From assembly GCF_016862075.1 (NCBI RefSeq), contig NZ_BOMG01000051.1, positions 98,390 to 162,389 of the forward strand: DNA of 64,000 nt, in the 5' to 3' direction. This DNA comes from Actinoplanes couchii (GTDB lineage: Bacteria > Actinomycetota > Actinomycetes > Mycobacteriales > Micromonosporaceae). The stretch's first letter is position 1. Each line of letters opens with the position of its first letter. The position numbers were made by a program, and so were the translations under genes. Under the pieces are notes generated by a model, which worked only from the letters and a program-made list of their open reading frames with translations, was not told the DNA's origin and ran no database searches. Shown here in pieces: positions 24,364 through 34,000 of the stretch.

Positions 24364-25043
24364 CCGAGCAGGCGGAACAGCACGGGACGATCCCGGTGCA
24401 GCCGGGTCCACCGGTGCCGGGCCCATGGGAGGACTACCTCGCCGCGGCCCGGGAGCTGGACGCGATCCGCCGGGCCGCGAGCGCGGTGGCGGGTGAGCAC
24501 GCGGCGACGGTCGAGGCCGCCCGTCAGGAGCTGGGCTCGGTCCGGGCCCGGTTGTCACCGCAGCGGGCGAGGCTGGGCCGCGATTTCCGCGTACCGGAAA
24601 ATGATCTGTCACCGCAACCGGCGGACCAGGCCGCGGCGATGGAACGGGTGGCCGGTGGGCCGCCGGCCGTGCTGGCCGCGCTGCGGGAGGCCCGGGCCAC
24701 CGCGGATGCCGCGGATGCCGCCTTCGTCGGGCCGGGCCCGGTCGGCGACAACCGTCCGTGGATGCGCAATCTGGTGGTGTACGGGCCGTTCGCCGCCGTG
24801 GTGCTGCTGGTGCAGGTGCTGTTGTTCCTGGTGGCGCCGCCGGGTTCGCCGTCGACCTACATGCTGCTGTGCGGGCTGAGCATGCCGCTGCTGGCGTTCG
24901 GGCTGGGCTGGGCGACCATCGGTTTCGTCTACGGTGGCGACGGTGTCGAGGTGGACCGGACTCCGGTGCTCGGCATCGTCTCGTGTCTCTCCCCGGTGCT
25001 GCTGACCTGCGCGGGGACCGGTCTACAGGCACTTTTCAGCTAG
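24360..25043 (+). CDS. Coiled-coil protein with three C-terminal membrane helices
   Basis: 227 residues; the GTG overlaps the ATPase stop (GTGA). Residues 20-130 are alanine-rich amphipathic helices likely to form a coiled coil (YLAAARELDAIRRAASAVAG), followed by hydrophobic segments LVVYGPFAAVVLLVQVLLFLV, TYMLLCGLSMPLLAFGLGWA and GIVSCLSPVLLTCAG. No family was recognised. Operon placement between the EccC-like ATPase and a WXG-size protein suggests a membrane partner of the ATPase. Confidence 0.65.
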   Translation: MTEQAEQHGTIPVQPGPPVPGPWEDYLAAARELDAIRRAASAVAGEHAATVEAARQELGSVRARLSPQRARLGRDFRVPENDLSPQPADQAAAMERVAGGPPAVLAALREARATADAADAAFVGPGPVGDNRPWMRNLVVYGPFAAVVLLVQVLLFLVAPPGSPSTYMLLCGLSMPLLAFGLGWATIGFVYGGDGVEVDRTPVLGIVSCLSPVLLTCAGTGLQALFS

Positions 25044-25067
25044 CAGTCCGAGGCCAGGAGTCCGAGA

Positions 25068-25328
25068 ATGGCGAACGTCGAAGAGGTCAAGCTGAGTGTC
25101 GCGGCGTCGGTGGACGGCGCGCAGCGGGCGGTGGCCGGAGCGCAGGCCGTTTCGGATCAGCTGGACGAGGCGCTGACCCGGCTCCGGCTGGCCGCGGTGG
25201 GGTCGTTCCATCCGGCGGCGGCTGCCGCGATCGCGCATCTGGAGCAGGCGCGAACCCGGTTGGACGAGGCGGTTCAGCTCACCCACGCGGCGGTGGACTC
25301 GGCGAACCAGTTCCGCAGCATGATCTGA
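25068..25328 (+). CDS. 86-residue helical protein, ESX/WXG-size
   Basis: Starts at ATG 25068 with AGGAGT upstream. Two helices: EEVKLSVAASVDGAQRAVAG to LTRLRLAAVG and AAAAAIAHLEQARTRLDEAV to the end, joined by GSFHP. No WXG motif is present, but size, helical hairpin and position in an EccC-like operon fit ESX-associated small proteins. It is convergent with folE, 16 bases from that gene's end. Confidence 0.6.
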   Translation: MANVEEVKLSVAASVDGAQRAVAGAQAVSDQLDEALTRLRLAAVGSFHPAAAAAIAHLEQARTRLDEAVQLTHAAVDSANQFRSMI

Positions 25329-25344
25329 GGGCCTTGGGAAAACA

Positions 25345-25983
25345 TCAGCGCGCGTTGATCAGAGCCATCACTTCGGCGCGGAGCTTGCCGTCGGTCTGGA
25401 AGCCGCCGCGCACCGCGGAGGTGACCGTGCGGGCCCCGGCTTTGCGGATGCCGCGCATCTCCATGCAGAGGTGCTCACACTCCAGGACGACGGTGACGCC
25501 GCGAGCCCCGAGCTGTTGCATCAGCAGATCGGCTATCTGCGAGGTGAGCCGCTCCTGCACCTGGGGCCGGCGGGCGTAGACCTCGACGAGGCGGGCGAGT
25601 TTCGACAGGCCGGTGATGCGGCCGTCGGTGCCCGGGATGTAGCCGATGTGCGCCACGCCCTTGAACGGCAACAGGTGGTGCTCGCACATGCTGTGCAGTT
25701 CGATGTCCCGGACCAGGATCAGTTCCTCGTGGTCGGCCTCGAAGGTGGTGGTGAGGACGGTCGCCGGGTCGACTCGCAGGCCGGCGAAGAGTTCCGCGTA
25801 GGCGCGGGCGACCCGGGCCGGGGTGCTCTGGAGACCGTCACGGTCCGGGTCCTCACCGACGGCGATGAGGATCTCCCGGACCGCTTTCTCGATCCGCCCG
25901 AGGTCGACGGCCTGCTCGACCGGGGTTCCGGTGAGCTTGCCGTCGACCAGACGGGCGGCGAGGTAATCCAGTTCGTCGTGCAA
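25345..25983 (-). CDS. folE: GTP cyclohydrolase I
   Basis: 212 residues; makes dihydroneopterin triphosphate from GTP, the first step of folate synthesis. Seen: REILIAVGEDPDRDGLQSTP, the zinc-site motif HSMCEHHLLPFKG, GLSKLARLVEVYARRPQVQE and LECEHLCMEMRGIRKAG. The start is probably a TTG at 25983, five bases after the ftsH stop; no ATG or GTG fits before the conserved region. It is downstream of ftsH, as in other actinobacteria, but the expected next gene folP is displaced by about 15 kb. Confidence 0.95.
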   Translation of the reverse strand: MHDELDYLAARLVDGKLTGTPVEQAVDLGRIEKAVREILIAVGEDPDRDGLQSTPARVARAYAELFAGLRVDPATVLTTTFEADHEELILVRDIELHSMCEHHLLPFKGVAHIGYIPGTDGRITGLSKLARLVEVYARRPQVQERLTSQIADLLMQQLGARGVTVVLECEHLCMEMRGIRKAGARTVTSAVRGGFQTDGKLRAEVMALINAR

Positions 25984-25988
25984 GGTGA

Positions 25989-28034
25989 TCAGTTGCTGCT
26001 CTCGGAGCTGTTCGAGCTGTTGCCCACGGTCGGGCCGTTACCGACCGCGATCTGCCCGTCCGCCTCGGCCTGAGCCTTCAGCTTGTCCCGCTCGGCCGGG
26101 GTGAGCACCGGCGGGGCCTCGGACGGGAGACGCTTGCCGAAGCCGTTGAACGGCGACATCGGCGGGCGCTTCGCCACCCGGGCACAGATCCGGTTCATGT
26201 CGTCCTGGGTGATGGTCTCTTTCTCCATCAGCTCCAGGACCATGCTGTCGAGCACGTCGCGGTACTCGACCAGGATCTCCCAGGCCTCGTCGTGCGCGAG
26301 CTCGATCAGGGCCCGGACCTCACCGTCGATGTCGGCGGCGACGGCGTCCGAGTACGACTTCTCGTGGCCCATGCTGCGGCCCATGAACGGCTCGTCACCG
26401 GTGCTGCCGTACTTCACGGCGCCCAGCTTGGAGCTCATGCCGTACTGCGTGACCATCGCCTTGGCCAGGTTGGTGGCCTTCTCGATGTCGTTGCCGGCGC
26501 CGGTGGTGGGCTCGTGGAAGACCAGCTCCTCGGCGGCCCGGCCACCCAGCGCGTACGCCAGGGTGTCGATCATCTCGGCGCGGGTCTGGGTGTACTTGTC
26601 CTCGGTCGGCAGCACCAGCGTGTGACCGAGCGAACGGCCACGCGGCAGGATCGTCACCTTGTGCACCGGAGCCGAGTGCGGCAGAGCGTAGGCGACCAGC
26701 GCGTGTCCACCCTCGTGGTACGCGGTGATCTTCTTTTCCTTGTCGCTCATCGCCCGGGTGCGGCGCTCGGGGCCGGCGATGACCCGGTCGATCGCCTCCT
26801 CGAGGAACTCGTTGGAGATCGCCCGCTTCTCGTTACGGGCGGTCAGCAGCGCGGCCTCGTTGATCACGTTGGCCAGGTCGGCGCCGGAGAAACCGGGAGT
26901 GCGGCGGGCCACCGAGTCGAGGTCGACGTCGGGCGTGAACGGCTTGCCCTTGGCGTGCACCCGCAGGATCGCCTTGCGGCCCTCCATGTCCGGGTTGTCG
27001 ACCGGGATCTGCCTGTCGAACCGGCCGGGACGCAGCAGCGCCGGGTCGAGGATGTCGGGCCGGTTGGTGGCCGCGATCAGGATCACGCCACCCTTGGTGT
27101 CGAAGCCGTCCATCTCGACGAGCAGCTGGTTGAGCGTCTGCTCGCGCTCGTCGTGACCGCCGCCCATGCCGGCGCCGCGGTGGCGGCCGACGGCGTCGAT
27201 CTCGTCGACGAAGACGATCGCCGGAGCGTTCGACTTGGCCTGCTCGAAGAGGTCGCGGACCCGGCTCGCGCCGACACCGACGAACATCTCGACGAAGTCC
27301 GAGCCGGAGATCGAATAGAACGGCACCCCGGCCTCACCGGCGACGGCCCGGGCCAGCAGCGTCTTACCCGTACCGGGCGAGCCGAAGAGCAGCACACCCT
27401 TCGGGATCTTGGCGCCGAGGGCCTGGTACTTCGTCGGGTTCTGCAGGAAGTCCTTGATCTCCTGGAGCTCCTCGACCGCCTCGTCCGAGCCCGCCACGTC
27501 GGCGAACGTCGTCTTCGGCGTGTCCTTGGTGATCATCTTCGCCTTGGACTTGCCGAAGTTGAGCACCCGCGAGCCGCCGCCCTGCATCTGCGACATGAAC
27601 AGCAGCAGCAGGACCACGAGGATCGCGATCGGGAGCAGGTTGATCAGAATGCTGAGGAGGATGTTGTCGCCGGAGACCGTGGCGTTCACATTGCCGGAGA
27701 TCCGGTTCTGCTGTTTCGCCTGCAGCACCTGAGCCCAGACCTCATCGGTCAGCTCGTACGGGTACTGCGTCTCGATCTTGTCGGTCTGCTTGCCGGCGAA
27801 CTCCTCGGACTTCTCGAGGTCGATCTCGAGAGTCTGTTCCTTGTCCTTCTGGACGACCTTCTTGATGCCCGGCTGGTTCAGCCGGTCGAGAGCGATGGAC
27901 GTGTCCACCCTCTGGTAGCTGGGACCATTGGTGAAGAAAGAGCTCAACGCCACAACGCCGATGATCACCAGAATGATCCAGACCACCGGGCGGCGGAAGA
28001 AACGCGTACGTTCCATACTGTTGTCGGGCGCCAA
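25989..28034 (-). CDS. ftsH: ATP-dependent membrane zinc protease FtsH
   Basis: 681 residues. Degrades membrane and soluble regulatory proteins. Membrane helix VVWIILVIIGVVALSSFF near residues 17-34, a periplasmic-side domain, a second helix ILLSILINLLPIAILVVLLLL, then the AAA module: Walker A FGSPGTGKTLLARA, Walker B IVFVDEIDAVGRHRG, SRH region with RPDILDPALLRPGRFD. The metalloprotease site is HEGGHALVAY. The start is taken as TTG 28034, which has AGGAGGG nine bases upstream; ATG 28016 lacks one. The tail ends in Ser/Asn-rich repeats. Confidence 0.97.
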   Translation of the reverse strand: MAPDNSMERTRFFRRPVVWIILVIIGVVALSSFFTNGPSYQRVDTSIALDRLNQPGIKKVVQKDKEQTLEIDLEKSEEFAGKQTDKIETQYPYELTDEVWAQVLQAKQQNRISGNVNATVSGDNILLSILINLLPIAILVVLLLLFMSQMQGGGSRVLNFGKSKAKMITKDTPKTTFADVAGSDEAVEELQEIKDFLQNPTKYQALGAKIPKGVLLFGSPGTGKTLLARAVAGEAGVPFYSISGSDFVEMFVGVGASRVRDLFEQAKSNAPAIVFVDEIDAVGRHRGAGMGGGHDEREQTLNQLLVEMDGFDTKGGVILIAATNRPDILDPALLRPGRFDRQIPVDNPDMEGRKAILRVHAKGKPFTPDVDLDSVARRTPGFSGADLANVINEAALLTARNEKRAISNEFLEEAIDRVIAGPERRTRAMSDKEKKITAYHEGGHALVAYALPHSAPVHKVTILPRGRSLGHTLVLPTEDKYTQTRAEMIDTLAYALGGRAAEELVFHEPTTGAGNDIEKATNLAKAMVTQYGMSSKLGAVKYGSTGDEPFMGRSMGHEKSYSDAVAADIDGEVRALIELAHDEAWEILVEYRDVLDSMVLELMEKETITQDDMNRICARVAKRPPMSPFNGFGKRLPSEAPPVLTPAERDKLKAQAEADGQIAVGNGPTVGNSSNSSESSN

Positions 28035-28300
28035 GCGCCCGGACCCTCCTGATCGGCGTCCTGGTCACCTCAACGTAGCCGCCGGCAACGGCGGCCGCCG
28101 AGGACCGGCGGCTGCCGGTCTCTAGCCCCTCCAGCGCTCATGACACCACGCCATCGGTCACTCGACGGTACACCGTAGGTGCGGTTTGCGAACCCGTGAG
28201 CCCGCAGGGCCGACTACATGTACGGCTCGTAAAATCAGGGTTATTTAGGTGCAAAAACGCCCATAACGACCCATTACTGAGAACCCGCTGAGAAAGTGAT

Positions 28301-28876
28301 TCAGCTGCGGGCGTACACCTCGGGCTTGAGAACGCCGACGAACGGCAGCTCCCGGTAACGCTCCGAGAAGTCCAGGCCGTAGCCCACCACGAACTCGTTC
28401 GGGATGTCGAAGCCCACGTACTTCACCGGGACCTGCACCTTGACCGCGTCCGGCTTGCGGAACAGGGCCACCACCTCGACGCTCGCCGGCTGACGCGACT
28501 CCAGGTACTTCATCAGCCAGGAGAGGGTCAGACCCGAGTCGACGATGTCCTCGACCACCAGCACGTGCCGGCCGGCGATGTCCCGGTCCAGGTCCTTCAG
28601 GATGCGCACCACACCCGAGGAGGTGGTGCCCTGCCCGTACGACGAGACGGCCATGAACTCCATCTCGGTCGAGGGGCCCTGCTTGGCCAGCGAGCGGGCG
28701 AAATCGGCCATGAACATGACCGCGCCCTTCAACACGCAGACGAGCAGGATGCCGTCCTCGGCATCGGCGTGGTCCACGGACACCTTCGCAGCGAGCTCGT
28801 CGATCTTTTCCCGGATCTGCTCCTCCGAGATGATCACGTGGTCGATGTCAGCGTCATACCAAGTGCCATCAGCCAT
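28301..28876 (-). CDS. hpt: Hypoxanthine(-guanine) phosphoribosyltransferase
   Basis: 191 residues; purine salvage from hypoxanthine/guanine and PRPP. Conserved parts: IISEEQIREKIDELAAKVS, ILLVCVLKGAVMFMADFARS, the flexible loop FMAVSSYGQGTTSSG, the PRPP-binding HVLVVEDIVDSGLTLSWL, and a C-terminal KYVGFDIPNEFVVGYGLDF. ATG 28876 gives the usual N-terminus MADGTWYDAD; upstream in-frame codons overlap the spacer to tilS. Lies between tilS and ftsH as in mycobacteria. Confidence 0.96.
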   Translation of the reverse strand: MADGTWYDADIDHVIISEEQIREKIDELAAKVSVDHADAEDGILLVCVLKGAVMFMADFARSLAKQGPSTEMEFMAVSSYGQGTTSSGVVRILKDLDRDIAGRHVLVVEDIVDSGLTLSWLMKYLESRQPASVEVVALFRKPDAVKVQVPVKYVGFDIPNEFVVGYGLDFSERYRELPFVGVLKPEVYARS

Positions 28877-28940
28877 GGGCCTAGCCTGCCGCATGGAGGT
28901 TACCGTTCGGCGAACGGGGCCGGATTCCGATCCGGATCCC

Positions 28941-29915
28941 TCAACTGATATGGCTCGGAACCACCCGAACGAGGTCATCCGAACGGCGCTCCACACCGAT
29001 TCCGGCGGGCAGATGCACCGCTCCCTGACCGTGCCAATCGGTCACCAGGGCGTCCAGAGCGGTCACGTGCCCGTAGGCCAGCGCCCCGCCGGCCGCCCCC
29101 AGCTCCCGCGCCCACCGGTGCAGCACCCGCCCGCGGATCGCCGGCGACATCGCGGCCAGTCGTGGCACCGCGAGGCCGACTTCGGACCGGGCCTCCTCCA
29201 GGGCCGCCGCGGACAGTTCGTCCAGGGCCGCGTTGTCCGCCGCCACCAGCGCCGCCGTCCGGGCCAGGTTGCCCAGGACACCCGCACCGAGCGCGTCGAC
29301 CAGCACCGGCAGGACCGAGGCGCGGACCCGGGACCGGGCGTACGCCGGATCGGTGTTGTGCGGGTCCTCCCAGGGGGCCAGGCCCAGGGCGGCGCAGGCC
29401 TTGCGGGTGTCCGCCCGGGCCACGTCGAGCAGCGGCCGGCGGAGGACACCGCGCCGGGCCGGCATGCCGGACAGCCCACGCGGGCCGGCGCCGCGGGCCA
29501 GCGCCAGCAGCACCGTCTCGGCCTGGTCGTCGCGGGTGTGCCCGAGCAGCACGGCGGCCGCGCCCAGCTCGGCGGCGGCCGTGGTCAGAGCGTCGTAGCG
29601 CGCGGTGCGGGCCGCCGCCTCCGGGCCGCCGGAGAGCCCGGCGACCGAGACGGTCTCGATCCGGACCGGGTCGAACCCGGCGTCACGTGCCCACGCGGCC
29701 ACCGACCGGGCCCGCCGGTCGGAGCCCTCCTGCAGGCCGTGGTCGACCGTGACCAGGCCGGTACGGCGGCCGGCGAACCGGGCCGCCGAGGCGAGTGCCA
29801 GAGAATCGGCTCCGCCCGAACACGCCACCAGGATCAGGGCGTCCTCGGGAAGATCGGCCAGACCCCGGCGCACCGCCATGCGCACTGCCGCCACCGGCGG
29901 CGGGATCCTGGCCAT
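28941..29915 (-). CDS. tilS: tRNA(Ile)-lysidine synthase
   Basis: 324 residues; ATP-dependent addition of lysine to C34 of tRNA-Ile(CAU). N-terminal PP-loop VACSGGADSLALASAARF, GLVTVDHGLQEGSD, LLGHTRDDQAETVLLALARG, and a helical substrate domain PHNTDPAYARSRVRASVLPV. The usual extended C-terminal tRNA-binding domain is reduced, as in other actinobacterial TilS. ATG 29915 follows the zinc-protease stop by two bases. Confidence 0.95.
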   Translation of the reverse strand: MARIPPPVAAVRMAVRRGLADLPEDALILVACSGGADSLALASAARFAGRRTGLVTVDHGLQEGSDRRARSVAAWARDAGFDPVRIETVSVAGLSGGPEAAARTARYDALTTAAAELGAAAVLLGHTRDDQAETVLLALARGAGPRGLSGMPARRGVLRRPLLDVARADTRKACAALGLAPWEDPHNTDPAYARSRVRASVLPVLVDALGAGVLGNLARTAALVAADNAALDELSAAALEEARSEVGLAVPRLAAMSPAIRGRVLHRWARELGAAGGALAYGHVTALDALVTDWHGQGAVHLPAGIGVERRSDDLVRVVPSHIS

Positions 29916-29917
29916 GG

Positions 29918-30958
29918 TTAGTGATGCACCCGCGTCACCCAGGCGTCGGGGTCGCCCAGCTCCTCCAGCCGGGGCAGGGTCAGCGGCGACTCGAAGATCT
30001 TGTTGAAGCCGTCCATGCCGACCCGCTCGTGCACACCGTGGACGAACTTGCGGCCCTCCGCGTACTGCCGCATCTTGACCTCGATGCCGAGCACCCGGCG
30101 CATCGCCTTCTCCAGCGGGTTGCCGCTCTCCCGGCGGCGGTTGAACTTGGCCCGGATCGACTCGACCGACGGGATCACCTCGGGGCCGACCCCGTCCATC
30201 ACGAACTCGGCGTGCCCCTCCAGCAGCGTCATCAGGGCGGTCAGCCGGTCCAGCACGGCTTTCTGCCCCGGGGTCTGCACCACGTCGAGCATCGACACCC
30301 GGCTCTCCGGGTTGCTCAGCGCGTCGGAGAGCGTCGCCACCCCCCGGCGCATCCGCTCCAGCATGTGCTCGCCGCCTTGCGAGGCGTCGACGAACGCCTG
30401 CACCTCGCCGAGGAAGTAGCCCCGCATCCACGGGACCGAGGTGAACTGGGTGCGGTGGGTGACCTCGTGCAGACACACCCAGAGACGGAAGTCACGGGGG
30501 TCGGCGTCGATCTTGCGTTCCACCTCGACGATGTTCGGAGCGTTCAGCAGGAGCTGGCCCGGCTCGCCGGAGAACACCTCATACTGCCCGAGGACGCGGC
30601 CGGACAGATAGGCCAGCACCGTCCCCGCCTGCACCCCGGTCACCCGGGAACCGATCGCGTCGGCGAGCGGCCCAGGCTCCTTGCCCTCGGACAGCCGGGC
30701 CACCAGCGGGCCGATCACCCGCTGGAGCCCGGCGATGTTCACCTTCGCCCAGTCCTTGCGGTCGACCACCCGGACCGGTGGCACCTCGACCTGCGAGGAC
30801 AGACCCGTATAAGCCGCGACGTGCCCGGCCGCCTCATCGGTGAGCGCCCTCAGATCGGACACCACCTGAGTGGCCTCCTCGTAGGAGACCGCGGGCCCCG
30901 TCTTGGCGAGCGCGCCCGCCGTGGCCGCCGCCAGATCCCAGTCAACGAACTGCGCCAT
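29918..30958 (-). CDS. Zinc-dependent metalloprotease (zincin_2/DUF2342 family)
   Basis: 346 residues from ATG 30958. Contains the HExxH site in FRLWVCLHEVTHRTQFTSVP and the following helix GEVQAFVDASQGG, with a downstream TLLEGHAEFVMDGVG segment that could hold the third zinc ligand. Soluble; no signal peptide. Family members sit between dacB and tilS throughout actinobacteria (Rv3626c in M. tuberculosis). Natural substrate is not known. The tilS start is two bases beyond its stop. Confidence 0.9.
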   Translation of the reverse strand: MAQFVDWDLAAATAGALAKTGPAVSYEEATQVVSDLRALTDEAAGHVAAYTGLSSQVEVPPVRVVDRKDWAKVNIAGLQRVIGPLVARLSEGKEPGPLADAIGSRVTGVQAGTVLAYLSGRVLGQYEVFSGEPGQLLLNAPNIVEVERKIDADPRDFRLWVCLHEVTHRTQFTSVPWMRGYFLGEVQAFVDASQGGEHMLERMRRGVATLSDALSNPESRVSMLDVVQTPGQKAVLDRLTALMTLLEGHAEFVMDGVGPEVIPSVESIRAKFNRRRESGNPLEKAMRRVLGIEVKMRQYAEGRKFVHGVHERVGMDGFNKIFESPLTLPRLEELGDPDAWVTRVHH

Positions 30959-31018
30959 GCAGCCCACCGTACCCGCGCGGTTCCAGACCGCACTCAGGTG
31001 AAACCCCGGAGACCTCCG

Positions 31019-34000
31019 TCAACAGCCGCAGTCGACCAGCCGGGCGGCGATCTTGTCGATCGCCTGCCGGGCGGTGATCGCGTTCGCCCCGCCCTTGGCC
31101 ATGATCGCGAACGCCAGGATCTGCCGTTCCTTGGTCACCAGCACGCCGGCCAGGGTGCTCACCCCGCTCAGCGACCCGGTCTTGGCCCGGACGATCCCCT
31201 GCGCGGTCGCGTTGTCGCTCGGTGTCGCGAACCGGGTCTCCAGCGTCCCCGACCAGCCCGCCACCGGCAGCCCGTTGAAGATGTTGGTCAACTCCGGCAG
31301 GGTGCCGCCGGCCGCCAGCCGCAACGTCTGGACCAGCAGGTCCGGGGTGATCCCGTTGCGGTTGGACAGTCCACTGGCGTCGTAGAGGGTGGCCTGCCCG
31401 GACGGCAGCCCCAGCTCGGTCAGCTTGTCGGTCATCGCCTTCGCGGCGCCCTCGAAACTGGCCTCCTCCCCGGCTGCCAGCGCCACCTGCCGCCCGAGCA
31501 CCTCGGCCAGCACGTTGTCGCTCTGCTGCAGCATCCAGTCGACGATCTGCACCAGCGGCGGCGACTGGACCTTGCCCAGCTCGGCGCCGGGCGCGATCCC
31601 GGCACCCGGTCCGGCGGACGCCGACGTCGGCGCGGCCTCGGGCGCGGTACCCCGCTTCACCGGCGCGTCCGGCGCACCGATCATCTCGGCGAACAGCCGG
31701 CCCACCGAGACGGCCGGATCGTTGTACCGCGGATCCCCGCCGAACTCGTTGTGCACCGGTTCGATCCGGCCCGCGTTTGTCATCAGCGACTGGATCCGGG
31801 CCACCTGCCCACCGGGCGAGATGTCCGCCGACCCCCAGCCGGTGGCCGTCTCCGGCCCCTCGAACAGCGACGTGTCCACGGTCACCCGGGTCGGTTTCGT
31901 GGTGCCGAGCGCCTTCTTCACCTGCGCGGCCAGATCGTCCAGACGCGCCGCACCCGGGAAGAGGTCCTTGTCGCCCTTCTCCACCGCCATCGTCGCGTCA
32001 CCACCGCCGATGATCACCACCTCACCGGCCGTGGCACCGGCCACCACCCGGGTCTCCAGGCGGTGCGCCGCACCCCGCGCGGCCAGCACGGTGGCCGCGG
32101 TCAGCACCTTCGTGGTCGAGGCCGGCGTGGTCTTCTTGTCCGCGTTCCGCGCGTAGAGCAGGGTGTCGGTGGACACGTCGACCACCTGGATGTGCACGGT
32201 CGACCCGAGCGCACCTGCGGCCACCAGCGGATCCAGCGCCTCCTTGACACTTGCCGGATCGGGCGCGGCGCCGTCCGACTCCGCGGCCACCAGAACCGGC
32301 GTCGGCGAGGGTTCCGGCGTGGTCGCGGTAGGCGTGGGCGTCGCGGCCGTCTCCCCGGTCAGCGCGGTGATCCACCCGTCGACCGGTCCGGGCCGCATCA
32401 CGACCCCGGCCACCACCAAGGCCAGGACGATCAACCCCACCAGAACCAATTTTGTACGGGATTTACGCCGGGCACCCGTCTCGGAAGGCCCTTCGCCGTC
32501 GCTGGTCCCGACCGACCCGCCACCGCCGGGCGGATGCGGTGGAGACGCCGACGGAACCGCCGCCCGCGCAGCCCCGGACGAGGCGACGGCCCGCCCATAG
32601 GTACCGCCGCCGTCCCGCTGCTCCCCAGCCCCGTTCCCGAACCCGGCCCCGTTCCCGAACCCGCTTCCAGTCCCAGCTCCGCTTCCGAACCCGTTTCCGG
32701 ACCCGGCTCCGTTCCCGGTCCCGGCTCCGCTTCCGAACCCACTTCCAGACCCGGCTCCACTTCCGGACCCGGCTCCGTTCCCGATCCCGTTCCCGCCGAG
32801 CCCCGGAACTCTGGCCGCGCCGGCGGACCCGAAGGCCGAGGGCGAACTGGCAGACCCGAAGGTCGAGGGCGAGCCGGCAGACCCGAAGGTCGAGGGCGCA
32901 CCGGAGGCCGAGGTTCCGCTGGAACCCATGGCCGTGCCGGAGACCTTGGCGGACCCGGCCGAGCCAGGAGTCTGAGCCGAACCCGGCGTTTGGGCGGCAC
33001 CGGACGATCCCGGCACCCGGGCAGAGCCACCGGCCCCAGAGCTCCAAGCCGATCCCGACGCTCCGGGAACCTTGGCACTACCACCGGCCCCGGCACCACC
33101 ACTGGCCGCGGCACTACCACTGGCCCCGGCACTGCCACCGGCCCCCGCACCACCGCCGCTACCGGCCGCCGAGCCGCCCCGTCCCGAATCCGCCGGCACC
33201 GAACCACCGGCACCACCGCCCGGCCGCGTGCCACCAGACGGCAGGCCGATGTTGGCCGTACGTTCCGGATCGATGTTCAGATTCGCAGTCCGCCCCGGAT
33301 CCGAACCCTGCCCGAACGGAGTAGTCCGCCCCTCTTCGGCTCCCGTCCCGGATGACGGTGTCCGCCCCTGGTCAGCCCCCAGCCCGGAGGACGACGTCCG
33401 CCCTTGATCGGCGGACCCCGGCCCGGACGACGCTGCCTGTCCTTGGCCCTGGCCTTTGCCTTGCCCGAACGGAGTCGCCCGCCCCTGGTCGGATCCCGGT
33501 CCGGAGGCCGCGGCCCGTCCCTGAACGGACGATGTCGCCCGGTCCTGCCCGGAGGGAGTCGTCGGGCCCGGGTCCAAGCCCGCACCGGCGACAGTCACCT
33601 CGGGCGGTCCCGCCCCCCAGGCGCCCCGGACGGTGGGCTGCTCCGGCGGGGTACCCGGCCAGTTCCCCACCGGGTCCGGCCCGCTCGGCGGATAGTTCGG
33701 CCCCGGGCCACCGCCCTGGCCCGCATCCTGCCCACCACGACCAGCCGAACCGAACAGCCCCGCCGCCCCGGCCGCACCCCCAGCAGCTCCACCCGGGACC
33801 GAACCCCACGGCGTACTGCCAGAGGCCGAGCCGCCGGAATTCGCACCACCCGAGCTCGGACCGTCGGAATTCGGCCGGCCAGAGCCCGTACCGCCAGGAT
33901 TCGCTCCGTCCGCACTCGGCGTGGCCGGGGTCGAACCGCTGGTCCCGGACCCGTCTGTTCTCGCGCCGCTGGTACCTGGCCCTCCGTAAGTCGAACCGGC

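Noticed and set aside
10297..25344. Integrative element ends (att sites) around the secretion/toxin island
   Set aside because: No tRNA gene, integrase, excisionase or matching direct repeats could be found at either boundary.
28035..28300. Promoter for ftsH (TTGCAC with a TTACGA-like hexamer on the minus strand) and an hpt terminator
   Set aside because: Hexamers are weak and the implied leader is about 190 bases; no convincing hairpin with a U-tract was seen, so neither is called.
29795..33355. Very long + strand open frame (over 1,100 codons) opposite tilS, the zinc protease and dacB
   Set aside because: It is antisense to three firmly identified genes and its composition (Arg/Pro/His-rich) is that of a mirror frame in high-GC DNA.
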